The notes under the pieces: generated by a model
Database searches by the model: none
The model's input: only the letters and a program-made list of their open reading frames with translations
Told to the model about the DNA's origin: nothing
Part shown: positions 20,451 to 29,349 of the stretch, piece after piece
How the letters are laid out: every line of letters starts with the position of its first letter
How positions within the stretch are numbered: position 1 is the first letter of the stretch
Program-made: the position numbers and the translations under genes
Assembly (NCBI RefSeq): GCF_013346665.1
Contig: NZ_JABVBB010000020.1
Coordinates: forward strand, 18,704-82,703
DNA: 64,000 bases
DNA from: Sulfitobacter maritimus
Lineage (GTDB): Bacteria; Pseudomonadota; Alphaproteobacteria; Rhodobacterales; Rhodobacteraceae
Direction: 5' to 3'

Positions 20451-21617
20451 TTACTCCGCCGCCGCTGAGGCTGCGGGGAGATCGCGCAGAACGCCATCCT
20501 CGTCAAATTGCACCGGCACCGGGACAACCGCCGTGCCTTCTGCCAAGCCGGCCAGACCATCCATAATGACCGTATCACCGTCCTCAAGCCCGCCTGTGAC
20601 GATCCATTGCTGCTCAAACGAGCCATCTTCGGTCAACGCGCGGCGGCTGGCTTTCCCATCTTCGACCACCCAAGCTGTCAAATTGCCCAACTTGTCGCGC
20701 TTTGTGGCGGAGTGAGAGATTAAAAATGCTTCCGTTCTGCCCAGATCAATCTGGCCTCGCAGGAACATTCCCGGCAGAATTAAATGGTCGGGGTTCTCAA
20801 AACGAAACCGCGTGTCGATTGAACCGGTTGAGGTCGAGACCGTCACACCCGGCGCCACAAGACTGCCCCGGCTTTGGTAAATCCGACCGTTCTCAAGCTT
20901 CAACGTTGCCTGCAACTCTTCGTTCAAACGCAGCGTGCCGTCTGTGATGTCCTCCATCACCGCAAGGAACCGCGAAGAAGGCTCGTACATATCCACTTCG
21001 ATCGGGTCGAGCTGGGTGACCGTGGCCAGCGCAGAGGCTTGGCCTTCGGTCACCAGATCGCCCACCGACACAGCCGCGACACTCGCCACGCCCGCAATCG
21101 GGCTTTTCACAGTCGTCCACCCCAGTTTCGCCTCGGCAAGGGTCAGGGCCGCCTGCGCAGCTTTCACCGCCGCACGGGATTGGTCCAAGGTTGCACGGGC
21201 GGATTCAAGCTGTGCCTTCGTGCTGCCGGAGCCGACCAGCCGTTCGGTGCGGCTATAGGCAGACTCGGCTTGCGTGACCTGCGCCTGCGCACTGGCAAGC
21301 TGCGCTTCGGCACTGGCAAGGTTCGCGCGATAGGTCGCATCCTCAATGCGAAACATCGGCGTGCCTTCGGTGATGGGCTTGCCGGGCTCATAGAGGATTT
21401 CCTCCATAATCCCGCCGACGCGCGGACGGATCGCCGTTGCAGAAGCCGCCACCGCACGCCCCGGCAATGTCACGATCCGAGGGACCTCTTGAAGCTGCGC
21501 TTCGACAACACCGACCTTTTTCGGCGGCATGCCAGCGGGGGCTTGGGCCTGCGCAGGAACGGCCAGCGCCAGCGTCGCTGCAAAAAGCGCGGCCGGGTGA
21601 AACGAAAACTTTTTCAT
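20451..21617 (-). CDS. RND efflux periplasmic adaptor (AcrA type)
   Basis: A 388-residue membrane fusion protein linking the RND pump to an outer-membrane channel. From the ATG at 21617 it has a signal peptide (MKKFSFHPAALFAATLALAVPAQA). The lipoyl halves (RPRVGGIMEEILYEPGKPITEGTPMFRIED and the later VKSPIAGVASVAAVSVGD region) flank a helical hairpin of Ala- and Gln-rich repeats, and beta-barrel segments follow. An alternative ATG at 21638 adds seven residues; neither start has a strong ribosome-binding site. It is the first gene of a two-gene operon whose promoter faces a tetR gene. Confidence 0.92.
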   Translation of the reverse strand: MKKFSFHPAALFAATLALAVPAQAQAPAGMPPKKVGVVEAQLQEVPRIVTLPGRAVAASATAIRPRVGGIMEEILYEPGKPITEGTPMFRIEDATYRANLASAEAQLASAQAQVTQAESAYSRTERLVGSGSTKAQLESARATLDQSRAAVKAAQAALTLAEAKLGWTTVKSPIAGVASVAAVSVGDLVTEGQASALATVTQLDPIEVDMYEPSSRFLAVMEDITDGTLRLNEELQATLKLENGRIYQSRGSLVAPGVTVSTSTGSIDTRFRFENPDHLILPGMFLRGQIDLGRTEAFLISHSATKRDKLGNLTAWVVEDGKASRRALTEDGSFEQQWIVTGGLEDGDTVIMDGLAGLAEGTAVVPVPVQFDEDGVLRDLPAASAAAE

Positions 21618-21671
21618 AAGGGTCTGATCCGTTGCCATGGTCCAAAAGAGCGCCGCGCCGATTGCGCCACG

Positions 21672-21686
21672 TTGCACAGTGTGCAA
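21672..21686. promoter_or_regulatory. Palindromic operator candidate between efflux operon and tetR
   Basis: TTGCACA-G-TGTGCAA, a perfect seven-base inverted repeat around one base. It lies in the short gap between the divergent adaptor gene and the TetR gene. This is the expected position for a TetR repressor to control both, so it is the probable binding site of the protein encoded at 21724. Confidence 0.7.
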
Positions 21687-21723
21687 TGATTACTGTCAAT
21701 GAAGGGAAGAGGCAAGGAGTACA

Positions 21724-22314
21724 ATGGCGATGGATTTACGTCAAAGACGCCGCCTTCAGACCGCACGTGACATTCAGTTGGCAGCGGTCACCTTGGCGCT
21801 TGAGCATGGATTGGATTGCACCACAACCGATGCCATCGCCAAAGAGGCGGCGGTCAGCACCCGCACTTTCTTTAATTATTACCCCAATAAAGAAGCCGCG
21901 ATTTTGGGGGAGGCGATGAAGATCGACGTGGCCGGCGCGGATTGGTTTATCAACTCAAAGGCCCCCTTGGTTGAGGATTTGGGCCTGTTGCTGGGGCGTC
22001 TTTATCAAGTCGCGCCGGTTGAGCGTGGCTTGCTCACAAAAATCCTTGAGGTCGTTCAGAAAAATCCCGCCCTTCGCGACATGTTCCATGTGCGCGGCAA
22101 AGCCACAGCCGACGTATTGGCCGACATCCTAACCGCGCGGCTTGGCCCGGACAGTTTGATTGAGGCGCGGCTTTTGTCTGACTTGGCCGTGCGCGCGTTG
22201 ACGGAAGCTATCTTGATTTGGGCGAGAGATACCGAAATGCGGCTCGATGATCTTTCGGCCATGGTTACCGAAAACCTACGCCGGGTGGCGGCGGTGATGG
22301 ACCGCGCCGATTAA
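21724..22314 (+). CDS. TetR-family repressor of the RND efflux operon
   Basis: A 196-residue TetR-type repressor. The N-terminal helix-turn-helix is TTDAIAKEAAVSTRTFFNYYPNKEAAIL; the C-terminal ligand domain is variable, as usual. AAGGAG precedes the ATG. It is divergent from the acrAB-like operon with a perfect palindrome between, so control of that operon and of itself is likely. The inducer is unknown. Confidence 0.88.
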   Translation: MAMDLRQRRRLQTARDIQLAAVTLALEHGLDCTTTDAIAKEAAVSTRTFFNYYPNKEAAILGEAMKIDVAGADWFINSKAPLVEDLGLLLGRLYQVAPVERGLLTKILEVVQKNPALRDMFHVRGKATADVLADILTARLGPDSLIEARLLSDLAVRALTEAILIWARDTEMRLDDLSAMVTENLRRVAAVMDRAD

Positions 22315-22660
22315 GCTGCCCGTTGGTCCTTGAAGCCAGCCTTTTGCACCTCGGAATGCAGAAAGGGGCGGGATGCACAAGCGTCTCGAAATCCGCTTGG
22401 CATCGCGGCTCCTCCCTATCGTTGTCGCTCCCCCCGCTGCTGTTGGAGCGCTTTAGCTGATACTTTTCCCCGCGTTACGGGCCTTCCGCCATTCGTTCCA
22501 GAAAGCAGTCAACAGAAAAAACAGATTGCCGGAACAAGGGCCGGGAAAATCAGAACGTAGGCGTGAGAAATGTCGCAGGACATGGGGCCAACGAAGCAGC
22601 TTAGATCAGCCTAAGGCCGACGACAAATCGTCGGCCATGAAGTTGCCCTTACCTATTCCC
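22315..22660. other. 346-bp intergenic interval between convergent tetR and ABC importer operon
   Basis: No conserved coding sequence is visible on either strand. The only structure I can support is the stem-loop at 22615-22636, listed separately. Confidence 0.6.
22615..22636 (-). terminator. Stem-loop after the amino acid importer operon
   Basis: GGCCGACGA and TCGTCGGCC pair perfectly (nine pairs) around CAAA, about 25 bp beyond the last permease stop on the minus strand. Only a two-base T run follows in that direction, so it may be a weak or Rho-assisted terminator or an mRNA-stabilising hairpin. Confidence 0.45.
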
Positions 22661-23431
22661 CTACCCCGGCACCCGGTTTTCAAACCGGCGAAACATCAGC
22701 GCGATGATCCCGGCGATGATCATGTAAAACACCGCCAGCAGGATCAGCGGTTCGTACACAATAAAGGTATCCGACCGCACCCGCGAGGAAACCGCATAGA
22801 GTTCAACCACGGTGATCGTCGCGACCAGAGGTGTCGCCTTGAGCTGCAAAATAGTTTCACCGCCCAATGTTGGCAGCACATTGCGAATGGCTTGGGGCAG
22901 CCAAATACGGCGGAACATGGTGAAGCGCGGCATGCCAAATGCGTTTGCGGCTTCAAGCTGCCCTTTGTTCACGCTGGAGAACGCGCCGCGCATGACTTCG
23001 CCTTCATAACCCGCATAGGACAACGTCAGGGCCAACACCGCATAGGGCCAAGCTTGGCGCAGGTAGGGCCAGAGTTCACTGCCGCGAATCCACGGGATTT
23101 GCGGGAAGAGCGAACCGAGGCCGTAGTAGAGCAGCCAGATTTGCAACAGGAGTGGTGTGCCGCGAATGACGGTACAGAATACCCCCGCGGGCGCGGAGAG
23201 ATACCAAGGCCCGATAGCCTGCGCGAGGCCGAGGGGGATGGCCAGAAGAAACCCCAGCACGCAAGTGACCACCAAGATCCAGATCGTGCGCCAGAGACCC
23301 TCAAGCGCCAACGGGGCGTATTCCGGTATCCAATCCCACCGCAGCGCCACGGCGCACCAGATCACCACGGCCAGCAGGACTGCCATCATGACGATACGGT
23401 GCGGCTGCATCAGAGCGCGAATAGAAATCAT
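22661..23431 (-). CDS. Polar amino acid ABC importer, permease 2 (HisM/ArtM type)
   Basis: A 256-residue inner-membrane permease. The coupling-helix EAA-like motif reads QLEAANAFGMPRFTMFRRIWLPQAIRNVLP. The ATG at 23431 overlaps the stop of the preceding permease by four bases (ATGA), so I prefer it to the longer frame start at 23473. It pairs with the permease at 23428 to make a heterodimeric channel for a polar amino acid. The neighbouring arginine and methylarginine genes suggest a basic amino acid ligand. Confidence 0.9.
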   Translation of the reverse strand: MISIRALMQPHRIVMMAVLLAVVIWCAVALRWDWIPEYAPLALEGLWRTIWILVVTCVLGFLLAIPLGLAQAIGPWYLSAPAGVFCTVIRGTPLLLQIWLLYYGLGSLFPQIPWIRGSELWPYLRQAWPYAVLALTLSYAGYEGEVMRGAFSSVNKGQLEAANAFGMPRFTMFRRIWLPQAIRNVLPTLGGETILQLKATPLVATITVVELYAVSSRVRSDTFIVYEPLILLAVFYMIIAGIIALMFRRFENRVPG

Positions 23432-24180
23432 CGGCCCGCTCCTTTCAGCGACGGCTGGCCGCGCCGCGCCCATTTTTCAATCCGGGCAAAGACTGCACCC
23501 GAACAGAGCGTCACAATCAGATAAAGAGCACCCGCGGCGAGGAAGAAGGTGAAATAGGCGCGGGTGCTGGCAGCGGCCTGTCGTGTCTCAAGGGTCAGCT
23601 CGCTAAAGCCGACGATGGCCAGCAGGGCGGTATCCTTGGTCGCAATCAGCCAAAGGTTCGCAAGACCGGGCGTGGCAAACGACATCATCGCGGGGATGGT
23701 AACCCGGCGCATCAGCATAAATGGCGGCATGCCGTAGGCCCGTGCGGCTTCGATCTGACCGGGCGGAACAGCCTGAATCGCGCCACGCAGCACTTCGGTG
23801 GCATAGGCGCCCTGCACGACCCCAAGCACCCAGATCCCGGCGACCACACCGCTGATCTCGACACGGCCATAGCCCATGGCCTCTGAAATTTTGTTAATAA
23901 GATCGGTGCCGACGTAATAGAGGATCAGGATCAACACCAGCTCCGGCACCGCCCGGATCACAGTCGTATAGACAGCGAGGAGGTCGCGTAGGACCACCCC
24001 GCCATAAAGCTTGCCGTAGGCTCCAAAAAGCCCGATCAGCAGACCGAACCCGAAAGCACCAAAGGCGATCTGCAATGAGTTTGCGAGCCCACGCAGAAGG
24101 TTGCCTCCCCAGCCCGGCGGGCTGAGGGACAATAGTTTCGCACTTTCGGTCAGACCGAGCGTTTCGAAGAAGAACTCCAC
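23428..24180 (-). CDS. Polar amino acid ABC importer, permease 1 (HisQ type)
   Basis: A 250-residue permease with five or six helices and the coupling motif GQIEAARAYGMPPFMLMRRVTIPAMM. It begins nine bases after the binding-protein stop and overlaps the second permease by four bases. The family covers histidine, arginine, ornithine and opine importers. Confidence 0.9.
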   Translation of the reverse strand: MEFFFETLGLTESAKLLSLSPPGWGGNLLRGLANSLQIAFGAFGFGLLIGLFGAYGKLYGGVVLRDLLAVYTTVIRAVPELVLILILYYVGTDLINKISEAMGYGRVEISGVVAGIWVLGVVQGAYATEVLRGAIQAVPPGQIEAARAYGMPPFMLMRRVTIPAMMSFATPGLANLWLIATKDTALLAIVGFSELTLETRQAAASTRAYFTFFLAAGALYLIVTLCSGAVFARIEKWARRGQPSLKGAGR

Positions 24181-24189
24181 GATGCCGGC

Positions 24190-24963
24190 TTACTCAGCGT
24201 AGATGCTGGTATCGAAATAGCGCCCGGTGATCTCTTCATGGGTGCCATCTTCGAGGATCTTGGCGATGCCCTTGTTCAGTTTTTCGCGCAACGCATCATC
24301 GCCCTTACGCACCCCCGCGCCGACACCTTTGCCTAAGATGGCCTCGTCATTCTTGACTGCCCCTTTGATTTCGCAGCAGGCGCCAATGTCCGAGTTAACG
24401 AAATCCGCCATGGCGATGCTGTCGGCCTGAGTGGCGTCGATCCGGCCCGAGACCAGATCCTGATTGGCTTCGTCCTGCGTCTGATAGACCCGGATCTCTG
24501 CCGCATCGCCGAAATATTCGTTGGCATAGGCTTGGTGAATTGTTGAGGCTTGAATACCGACGATCTTGCCAGCGAGGGACTCGGGCGTCGGCTCAATATC
24601 CATCGACTTATCCGCCACAATCACTGCAGGCGTGTTGTAGTAGGGATCGCTGAAATCAATCGTCTGCTGACGCTCTTCGGTGATCGACATGGAGGCCATG
24701 ATCGCATCGACCTGCTGGCCAGTCAGCGACGGGATGATGCCGTCCCAAGCGACAGGCGTGATCACGCAGTCCAATTCCGCCGCGGCGCACACCGCGTCGA
24801 TAACCTCGATTTCCCAACCTTCCCACTCGCCAGCAGCGTTAAGCGAGGCAAAGGGGGGATATGGCTCTGCGGCGATGCCGATTTTGACCTCTTCGGCGGC
24901 CACGGCACCTGCGCTCACGATTGCAGTCGCGATTGCGGTTGTCATAAGTTTTTTGAGTGTCAT
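24190..24963 (-). CDS. Polar amino acid ABC importer, periplasmic binding protein (family 3)
   Basis: A 257-residue binding protein with signal peptide MTLKKLMTTAIATAIVSAGAVA. The ligand-binding folds include KIGIAAEPYPPFASLNAAGEW, the DAIMASMSITEERQQTIDFS segment typical of family 3, and the domain-2 QASTIHQAYANEYF. AGGGAGAC precedes the ATG. Two adjacent cysteines (GACCEIKG) late in the protein are unusual for the family. The ligand is probably a basic or methylated amino acid, judged from the divergent operon; this is inference. Confidence 0.9.
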   Translation of the reverse strand: MTLKKLMTTAIATAIVSAGAVAAEEVKIGIAAEPYPPFASLNAAGEWEGWEIEVIDAVCAAAELDCVITPVAWDGIIPSLTGQQVDAIMASMSITEERQQTIDFSDPYYNTPAVIVADKSMDIEPTPESLAGKIVGIQASTIHQAYANEYFGDAAEIRVYQTQDEANQDLVSGRIDATQADSIAMADFVNSDIGACCEIKGAVKNDEAILGKGVGAGVRKGDDALREKLNKGIAKILEDGTHEEITGRYFDTSIYAE

Positions 24964-24993
24964 CAGTAGTCTCCCTGTCTTGTTTTTGGTGGT

Positions 24994-25827
24994 TTAACCG
25001 ACTGTCTGCAAAAACTGCTGAAGCCGGGCGGATTGAGGGTTGCCGAAAAGCTGTTCCGGCGGTCCCTGTTCTTCAATGCGGCCCTCGAAAAGATAGACGA
25101 CATGGGTCGCGACCTCGCGGGCGAATTTCATCTCATGGGTCACGAGCAGCATGGTGCGCCCTTCGGCGGCCAGATCGCGGATTACCGTGAGCACCTCACC
25201 CACCAACTCGGGGTCGAGCGCACTGGTGGGTTCGTCAAACAGCATCACACTGGGTTCCACCGCAAGGGCGCGGGCGATGGCCGCGCGTTGCTGCTGACCG
25301 CCGGAGAGAAACGCCGGGAACGTATCAGCCTTGTCGCCCAGCCCGACCCGCTCAAGCAGCACCCGCGCGCGTTTGATCGCTTCATCCCGTGGCACCTTAA
25401 GCACATAGACCGGCACCTCAATGACGTTTTCCAACAACGTGCGGTGGGTCCAGAGGTTGAAGGCCTGAAACACCATGCCAAGGCGAGTCCGGATACGTTC
25501 GATCTGTCGGCAGTCGACGGGCGAGCCGTCTTGACGCATCAGAATTTCTTCGCCGTTGACGATGATCTGACCTGTGCTTGGGGTTTCCAGAAAATTGATA
25601 CACCGCAAGAAGGTCGACTTTCCCGAGCCGCTGCCGCCAATAATCGCAACAACGTCGCCTTTCTGCGCAGTGAGAGAGACCCCCTTCAGGACCTCCAGCG
25701 CGCCAAAGGATTTATGCAGGTCAGTAACCCTTATGGCCTCATTTTCCGCTGCGTTATCAGCGTTGGCATCTCTGGCCGCTTCCGTTGCTCCCATCGGCTT
25801 CTTCTTCAACGCGTCCGCGCCTCCCAT
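24994..25827 (-). CDS. Polar amino acid ABC importer, ATPase (HisP/OccP type)
   Basis: A 277-residue ATPase with an N-terminal extension of about 40 residues before the usual start of the domain (IRVTDLHKSFGALEVLKG). Walker A is GGSGSGKST, the signature LSGGQQQR and Walker B VMLFDEPTSALD; the H-loop is LLVTHEMKFAR. I chose the ATG at 25827 because GGGGAAC is well spaced before it; the frame stays open to 25875. It is the first gene of the importer operon and faces the TetR gene across an 86-bp promoter region. Confidence 0.92.
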   Translation of the reverse strand: MGGADALKKKPMGATEAARDANADNAAENEAIRVTDLHKSFGALEVLKGVSLTAQKGDVVAIIGGSGSGKSTFLRCINFLETPSTGQIIVNGEEILMRQDGSPVDCRQIERIRTRLGMVFQAFNLWTHRTLLENVIEVPVYVLKVPRDEAIKRARVLLERVGLGDKADTFPAFLSGGQQQRAAIARALAVEPSVMLFDEPTSALDPELVGEVLTVIRDLAAEGRTMLLVTHEMKFAREVATHVVYLFEGRIEEQGPPEQLFGNPQSARLQQFLQTVG

Positions 25828-25880
25828 TTGGTGTTCCCCAAAATTGTGACTTGTAGTAAGGCCCGTATTTCGCAATCATG

Positions 25881-25900
25881 CAAGTGTATAATTACGAGGT
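25881..25900. promoter_or_regulatory. Operator/promoter candidate in the importer-tetR divergent region
   Basis: CAAGTGTATAATTACGAGGT contains a perfect sigma-70 -10 hexamer (TATAAT, 25887-25892) 22 bp before the TetR GTG start. The 15 bases CAAGTGTATAATTAC differ by one base from CAAGCGTATAATTAC at 30309, in front of the acyl-CoA operon. The half-site CAAGTGTA is the likely regulator contact. Confidence 0.5.
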
Positions 25901-25913
25901 TTGAAAATCGCCT

Positions 25914-26561
25914 GTGTCGGACAACACTCCCAAATTTAAGCGTGAGCCAGCGGAGCACCGCAGGGAGGCGCTGATCAATGCCACCCTGTCGCTGATCGCC
26001 GAAAAGGGCGTTCAGGCTGCGACGGTCCGGGCCATTGCCGCACGCGCGGATGTGTCACAAGGCATGATCCGACATCACTTCTCGTCCAAGGAAGAGCTGA
26101 TAACGGCGGCCTATGAACATCACATGGACCGGTTGACCGATCTGACATCGGCATCTGCGGATGCCGACAGTGGCGCAGCCGCGGCACAGCTCGCGGCTTT
26201 CGTTGTGGCCAGCCTCACGCCACCGGTTGTCGACGCCGGGTCGGTCAGCCTCTGGGCCGGGTTCCTCACCAAGGTGCACGATGACCAGCAGATGCGCGAT
26301 AGTCACGAGCGCACTTATTACAACTTCCGCAACCGCCTTGAGGCACTGATTGCCGCCGTGTTGGAAGAAGCCGGCCAGCCCGCCACACCGCAGCAGCTGC
26401 GGTATTTGGCAATCGCCTGCAACGCCGTGATCGATGGGCTGTGGCTGGAAGGCGGTATTCTCTCAGGGGCATTCGCACCGGATGAGCTTCCGGAAATCGG
26501 GATCAGATCGGTCGGCGCAATTCTCGGAATGGACCTAACAAAGGCAGGGCAACAGACATGA
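25914..26561 (+). CDS. TetR-family regulator (BetI-like)
   Basis: A 215-residue TetR protein. The helix-turn-helix is ATVRAIAARADVSQGMIRHHFSSKEELI, and the C-terminal domain with VDAGSVSLWAGFLTKV resembles the BetI branch, whose members sense quaternary amines or related metabolites. It starts at GTG (25914) with no evident ribosome-binding site, close behind a TATAAT, so it may be translated from a short or nearly absent leader. It overlaps the transaminase gene by four bases (ATGA). Probable repressor of both the importer and its own operon. Confidence 0.87.
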   Translation: MSDNTPKFKREPAEHRREALINATLSLIAEKGVQAATVRAIAARADVSQGMIRHHFSSKEELITAAYEHHMDRLTDLTSASADADSGAAAAQLAAFVVASLTPPVVDAGSVSLWAGFLTKVHDDQQMRDSHERTYYNFRNRLEALIAAVLEEAGQPATPQQLRYLAIACNAVIDGLWLEGGILSGAFAPDELPEIGIRSVGAILGMDLTKAGQQT

Positions 26562-27745
26562 GACAGACAGACATAACCAAACGCCTTGCAGGGCTTGGCG
26601 GCGCGAAATGGGAAGTTCACATCCGGGCGCGTGAATTGGCCGCGCAGGGCCGCGATATCATTGAACTCACCATTGGCGAGCCGGACGTGCCAACGCCCCC
26701 CGCTCTCGTGGAGGTCGCCGCAGATGCGATGCGCCGCGGTCGGACTGGCTATTCTGATGGCCGCGGCGAGGCAGGGTTGCGTGCCGCACTGGCCGAGCGC
26801 TATTCGCGCACCTCGGGCCGCCGCATCACCCCGGATCAAGCGATGTGCTTCCCCGGCACGCAGACCGCCCTTTATGCGGTGCTGCTGGGTGCGGCAGAGG
26901 CCGGCCAGCAGGTTCTGGTCGGCGACCCGATGTACGCCACCTACGAAGGGGTTATTCGCTCCAGCGGCGCTGAGATGGTGCCGGTGCCACTGCGTCCGGA
27001 AAACGGCTTTCGCATTCACGCCGATGACATCGCCGCAAGGATCAGCCCGCAGACCACGGCGATCCTGTTGACCACACCGCATAACCCGACCGGATCGGTG
27101 CTGACCCGTGCAGACATTGACGCGATTGGAGAATTGGCGATTGCCCATGACCTCTGGATTATCTCCGATGAGGTCTACGAAGACCTTATTTTTGACACCA
27201 CCAACTTCTGCTCGCCCCTGTCGCGCCCGCAGTTGGCTGACCGGGTCATCGTTGTCTCCTCGATCTCAAAGTCTCACGCAGCACCGGGCTTTCGCAGTGG
27301 CTGGTGCATTGCGCCGGAAGCCTTCACCGAAGCACTTCTCCCGCTGTCGGAAACCATGCTCTTTGGCAACCAACCCTTCATCGCGGACATGACCGAAAAG
27401 GCCGTGCGCGAGGGGTCTCCGGTGGCGAAAGGAATGACGGAGCGCTTTGCCGCGCGGGCCGAGCGCTTGCACAGCCGCCTGTCCGAAGAAAGCCAGTTAA
27501 AGGTACACCGTCCGGAAGCTGGCATGTTCGCAATGATCGACGTCAGCGCCACCGGGATGAGCGGCGCGGACTATGCCATTCACCTGCTTGAGCACGCCGG
27601 GGTGGCCGTCATGCCCGGTGCGTCCTTTGGCCAGACGCTCGATGCCTGGGTGCGGGTAGCGCTGACGACAGGTGATGCGGCCTTCGATACAGCCTGTGAC
27701 CGGATCATCCACCACGCGGCGCAGCTGCAACTGGAATCCGCATGA
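26558..27745 (+). CDS. PLP-dependent aminotransferase, AruH-like (arginine:pyruvate transaminase candidate)
   Basis: A 395-residue fold-type I aminotransferase. The PLP lysine is K238 in SSISKSHAAPGFRSGW; Asn176 (TPHNPTGS) and the SDEVYEDL segment contact the cofactor. Length and order next to an AruI-like decarboxylase match AruH of Pseudomonas aeruginosa, which transfers the arginine amino group to pyruvate to give 5-guanidino-2-oxopentanoate. It is translationally coupled at both ends (ATGA at 26558 and 27742). The dimethylarginine hydrolase downstream raises the possibility that methylated arginines are the substrate. Confidence 0.85.
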   Translation: MRQTDITKRLAGLGGAKWEVHIRARELAAQGRDIIELTIGEPDVPTPPALVEVAADAMRRGRTGYSDGRGEAGLRAALAERYSRTSGRRITPDQAMCFPGTQTALYAVLLGAAEAGQQVLVGDPMYATYEGVIRSSGAEMVPVPLRPENGFRIHADDIAARISPQTTAILLTTPHNPTGSVLTRADIDAIGELAIAHDLWIISDEVYEDLIFDTTNFCSPLSRPQLADRVIVVSSISKSHAAPGFRSGWCIAPEAFTEALLPLSETMLFGNQPFIADMTEKAVREGSPVAKGMTERFAARAERLHSRLSEESQLKVHRPEAGMFAMIDVSATGMSGADYAIHLLEHAGVAVMPGASFGQTLDAWVRVALTTGDAAFDTACDRIIHHAAQLQLESA

Positions 27746-29334
27746 TCAGTGTCGGAGAAGCATTGGTCGCCCAGCTTTCCGAGCGCGGCGTCGATTGTGT
27801 TTTTGGCATTCCGGGCGTGCATACGATTGAGCTTTACCGGGGCTTGGCGGCCTCCGGCATTCGCCATGTAACCCCCCGGCACGAACAGGGTGCGGGGTTC
27901 ATGGCAGATGGCTATGCGCGGGTATCGGGCAAACCGGGCGTGGCCTTTGTCATCACCGGGCCGGGGCTGACCAATACGCTCACGGCCATCGGGCAGGGGC
28001 GGGCCGATTCCGTGCCGATGCTGGTGATCTCCGGCGTCAACACGCTGCCCAGCCTTGGCAAAGGTCGGGGCCATTTGCACGAGCTGCCGGATCAACGGGC
28101 AATGGCGCGGACCGTTGCGCTGGTTTCGGAACGTGTCGAAAGCGCCGATGACTTAGCGCCGATGCTCGCGCGCGTGTTCGGGCCGTTCGATAGCGGTCGA
28201 CCGGGACCGACACATCTCGAAATCCCGTTGGACATTGCCGGTGCGCCCTATACCGCAGAAGCACTGGCCCCTTCTCACCCCGCGCCGCCTACGCCGTCTG
28301 ACGATCAAATTGCAGATGCCGTAGCCCTCTTGGCGCAGAGCAAGGCACCGGTGATCCTTGCCGGTGGCGGCGCTCGACGCGCGGGGAACGCCCTGCGCAC
28401 CCTTGCGGAAAAGCTCGGCGCTCCGGTTGTGCAAACGGTGAACGCCCGCGGCCTGATGTTCGAGCATCCCTTAGGCGTACCTGCCAGCCCCAGTCTGCAG
28501 GCCGTGCGCAGGCTCATCGATCAGTCAGACGTCGTGCTGGCCGTCGGTACCGAATTGGGTCCGACCGACTATGACATGTACGCCACCGGCACGATGCCCC
28601 GGATGCAAAGGATGATCCGTGTTGACCTCTGCCCTGACCAGCTTGCACGTCAACCCGCCGAACTGTCGATCCTTGGCGACGCGGCTGCGGCAATCGACGC
28701 TCTGAATACCGCAATTGATGCAAGCGCTGCTCCGGACGGCCCAGAACGCGCCACTAAGACCCGCCGCGAAGCGGTCGAAGAAATTGGCCCGGAAATGCGC
28801 GCGCTTTGTGATGTCCTTGCCGAAATGCGCACGGCGGTTCCGGGAGCAATCATCGTGGGCGATTCCGCACAGCCAATCTACGCAGGCAACCTTTATTATG
28901 ATCACGACCGCCCCGGCGGCTGGTTCAACGCCGCGACCGGCTTCGGCGCGCTTGGCTATGGCATCCCCGCCGCAATCGGGGCCGCGCTGGCAGCGCCAGA
29001 CACGCCGGTGATTTGCATCGCGGGCGACGGCGGCGCGCAGTTCAGCCTGCCGGAACTGATGTGCGCCGTTCAAGAAAATCTGCCGATCTGCTTCATGATC
29101 TGGAACAACCACGGCTATCAGGAAATCGCCACCTCCATGCAGGACGCGGGGGTGAGCGTGGTCGGCTGCGACCCGACCCCGCCGGACTTCGCCGCTGTCG
29201 CCCAATCCTGTGGCCTGCCCTTCTGGCGCTGCGGGCCAGAACCGGATGCCGTCGCAAAAGCGCTCCGCGCGGCCACGGGCAAAGGCGGACCAACCCTAAT
29301 TGAAATTCAGGCCCAGCCCTTCCTGCGCCAGTGA
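27742..29334 (+). CDS. ThDP-dependent 5-guanidino-2-oxopentanoate decarboxylase, AruI-like
   Basis: A 530-residue thiamine-diphosphate enzyme of the acetolactate-synthase fold. The activating glutamate lies in PRHEQGAGFMADGYAR, and the cofactor-binding motif is GDGGAQFSLPE…WNNHGYQ. The opening GVDCVFGIPGVHTIELYRGL resembles what I recall of P. aeruginosa AruI, which decarboxylates 2-ketoarginine to 4-guanidinobutyraldehyde. It overlaps the transaminase stop by four bases and precedes a DDAH by 15 bp. Assignment is by family resemblance and context; other 2-oxoacid decarboxylases or acetolactate-synthase-like enzymes remain possible. Confidence 0.85.
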   Translation: MISVGEALVAQLSERGVDCVFGIPGVHTIELYRGLAASGIRHVTPRHEQGAGFMADGYARVSGKPGVAFVITGPGLTNTLTAIGQGRADSVPMLVISGVNTLPSLGKGRGHLHELPDQRAMARTVALVSERVESADDLAPMLARVFGPFDSGRPGPTHLEIPLDIAGAPYTAEALAPSHPAPPTPSDDQIADAVALLAQSKAPVILAGGGARRAGNALRTLAEKLGAPVVQTVNARGLMFEHPLGVPASPSLQAVRRLIDQSDVVLAVGTELGPTDYDMYATGTMPRMQRMIRVDLCPDQLARQPAELSILGDAAAAIDALNTAIDASAAPDGPERATKTRREAVEEIGPEMRALCDVLAEMRTAVPGAIIVGDSAQPIYAGNLYYDHDRPGGWFNAATGFGALGYGIPAAIGAALAAPDTPVICIAGDGGAQFSLPELMCAVQENLPICFMIWNNHGYQEIATSMQDAGVSVVGCDPTPPDFAAVAQSCGLPFWRCGPEPDAVAKALRAATGKGGPTLIEIQAQPFLRQ

Positions 29335-29349
29335 ACAAGAGAGCATGAC

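Noticed and set aside
22526..23524. A 332-residue plus-strand frame over the permease gene
   Set aside because: The minus-strand permease motif and operon structure explain the region; the plus-strand translation is compositionally biased and has no family.
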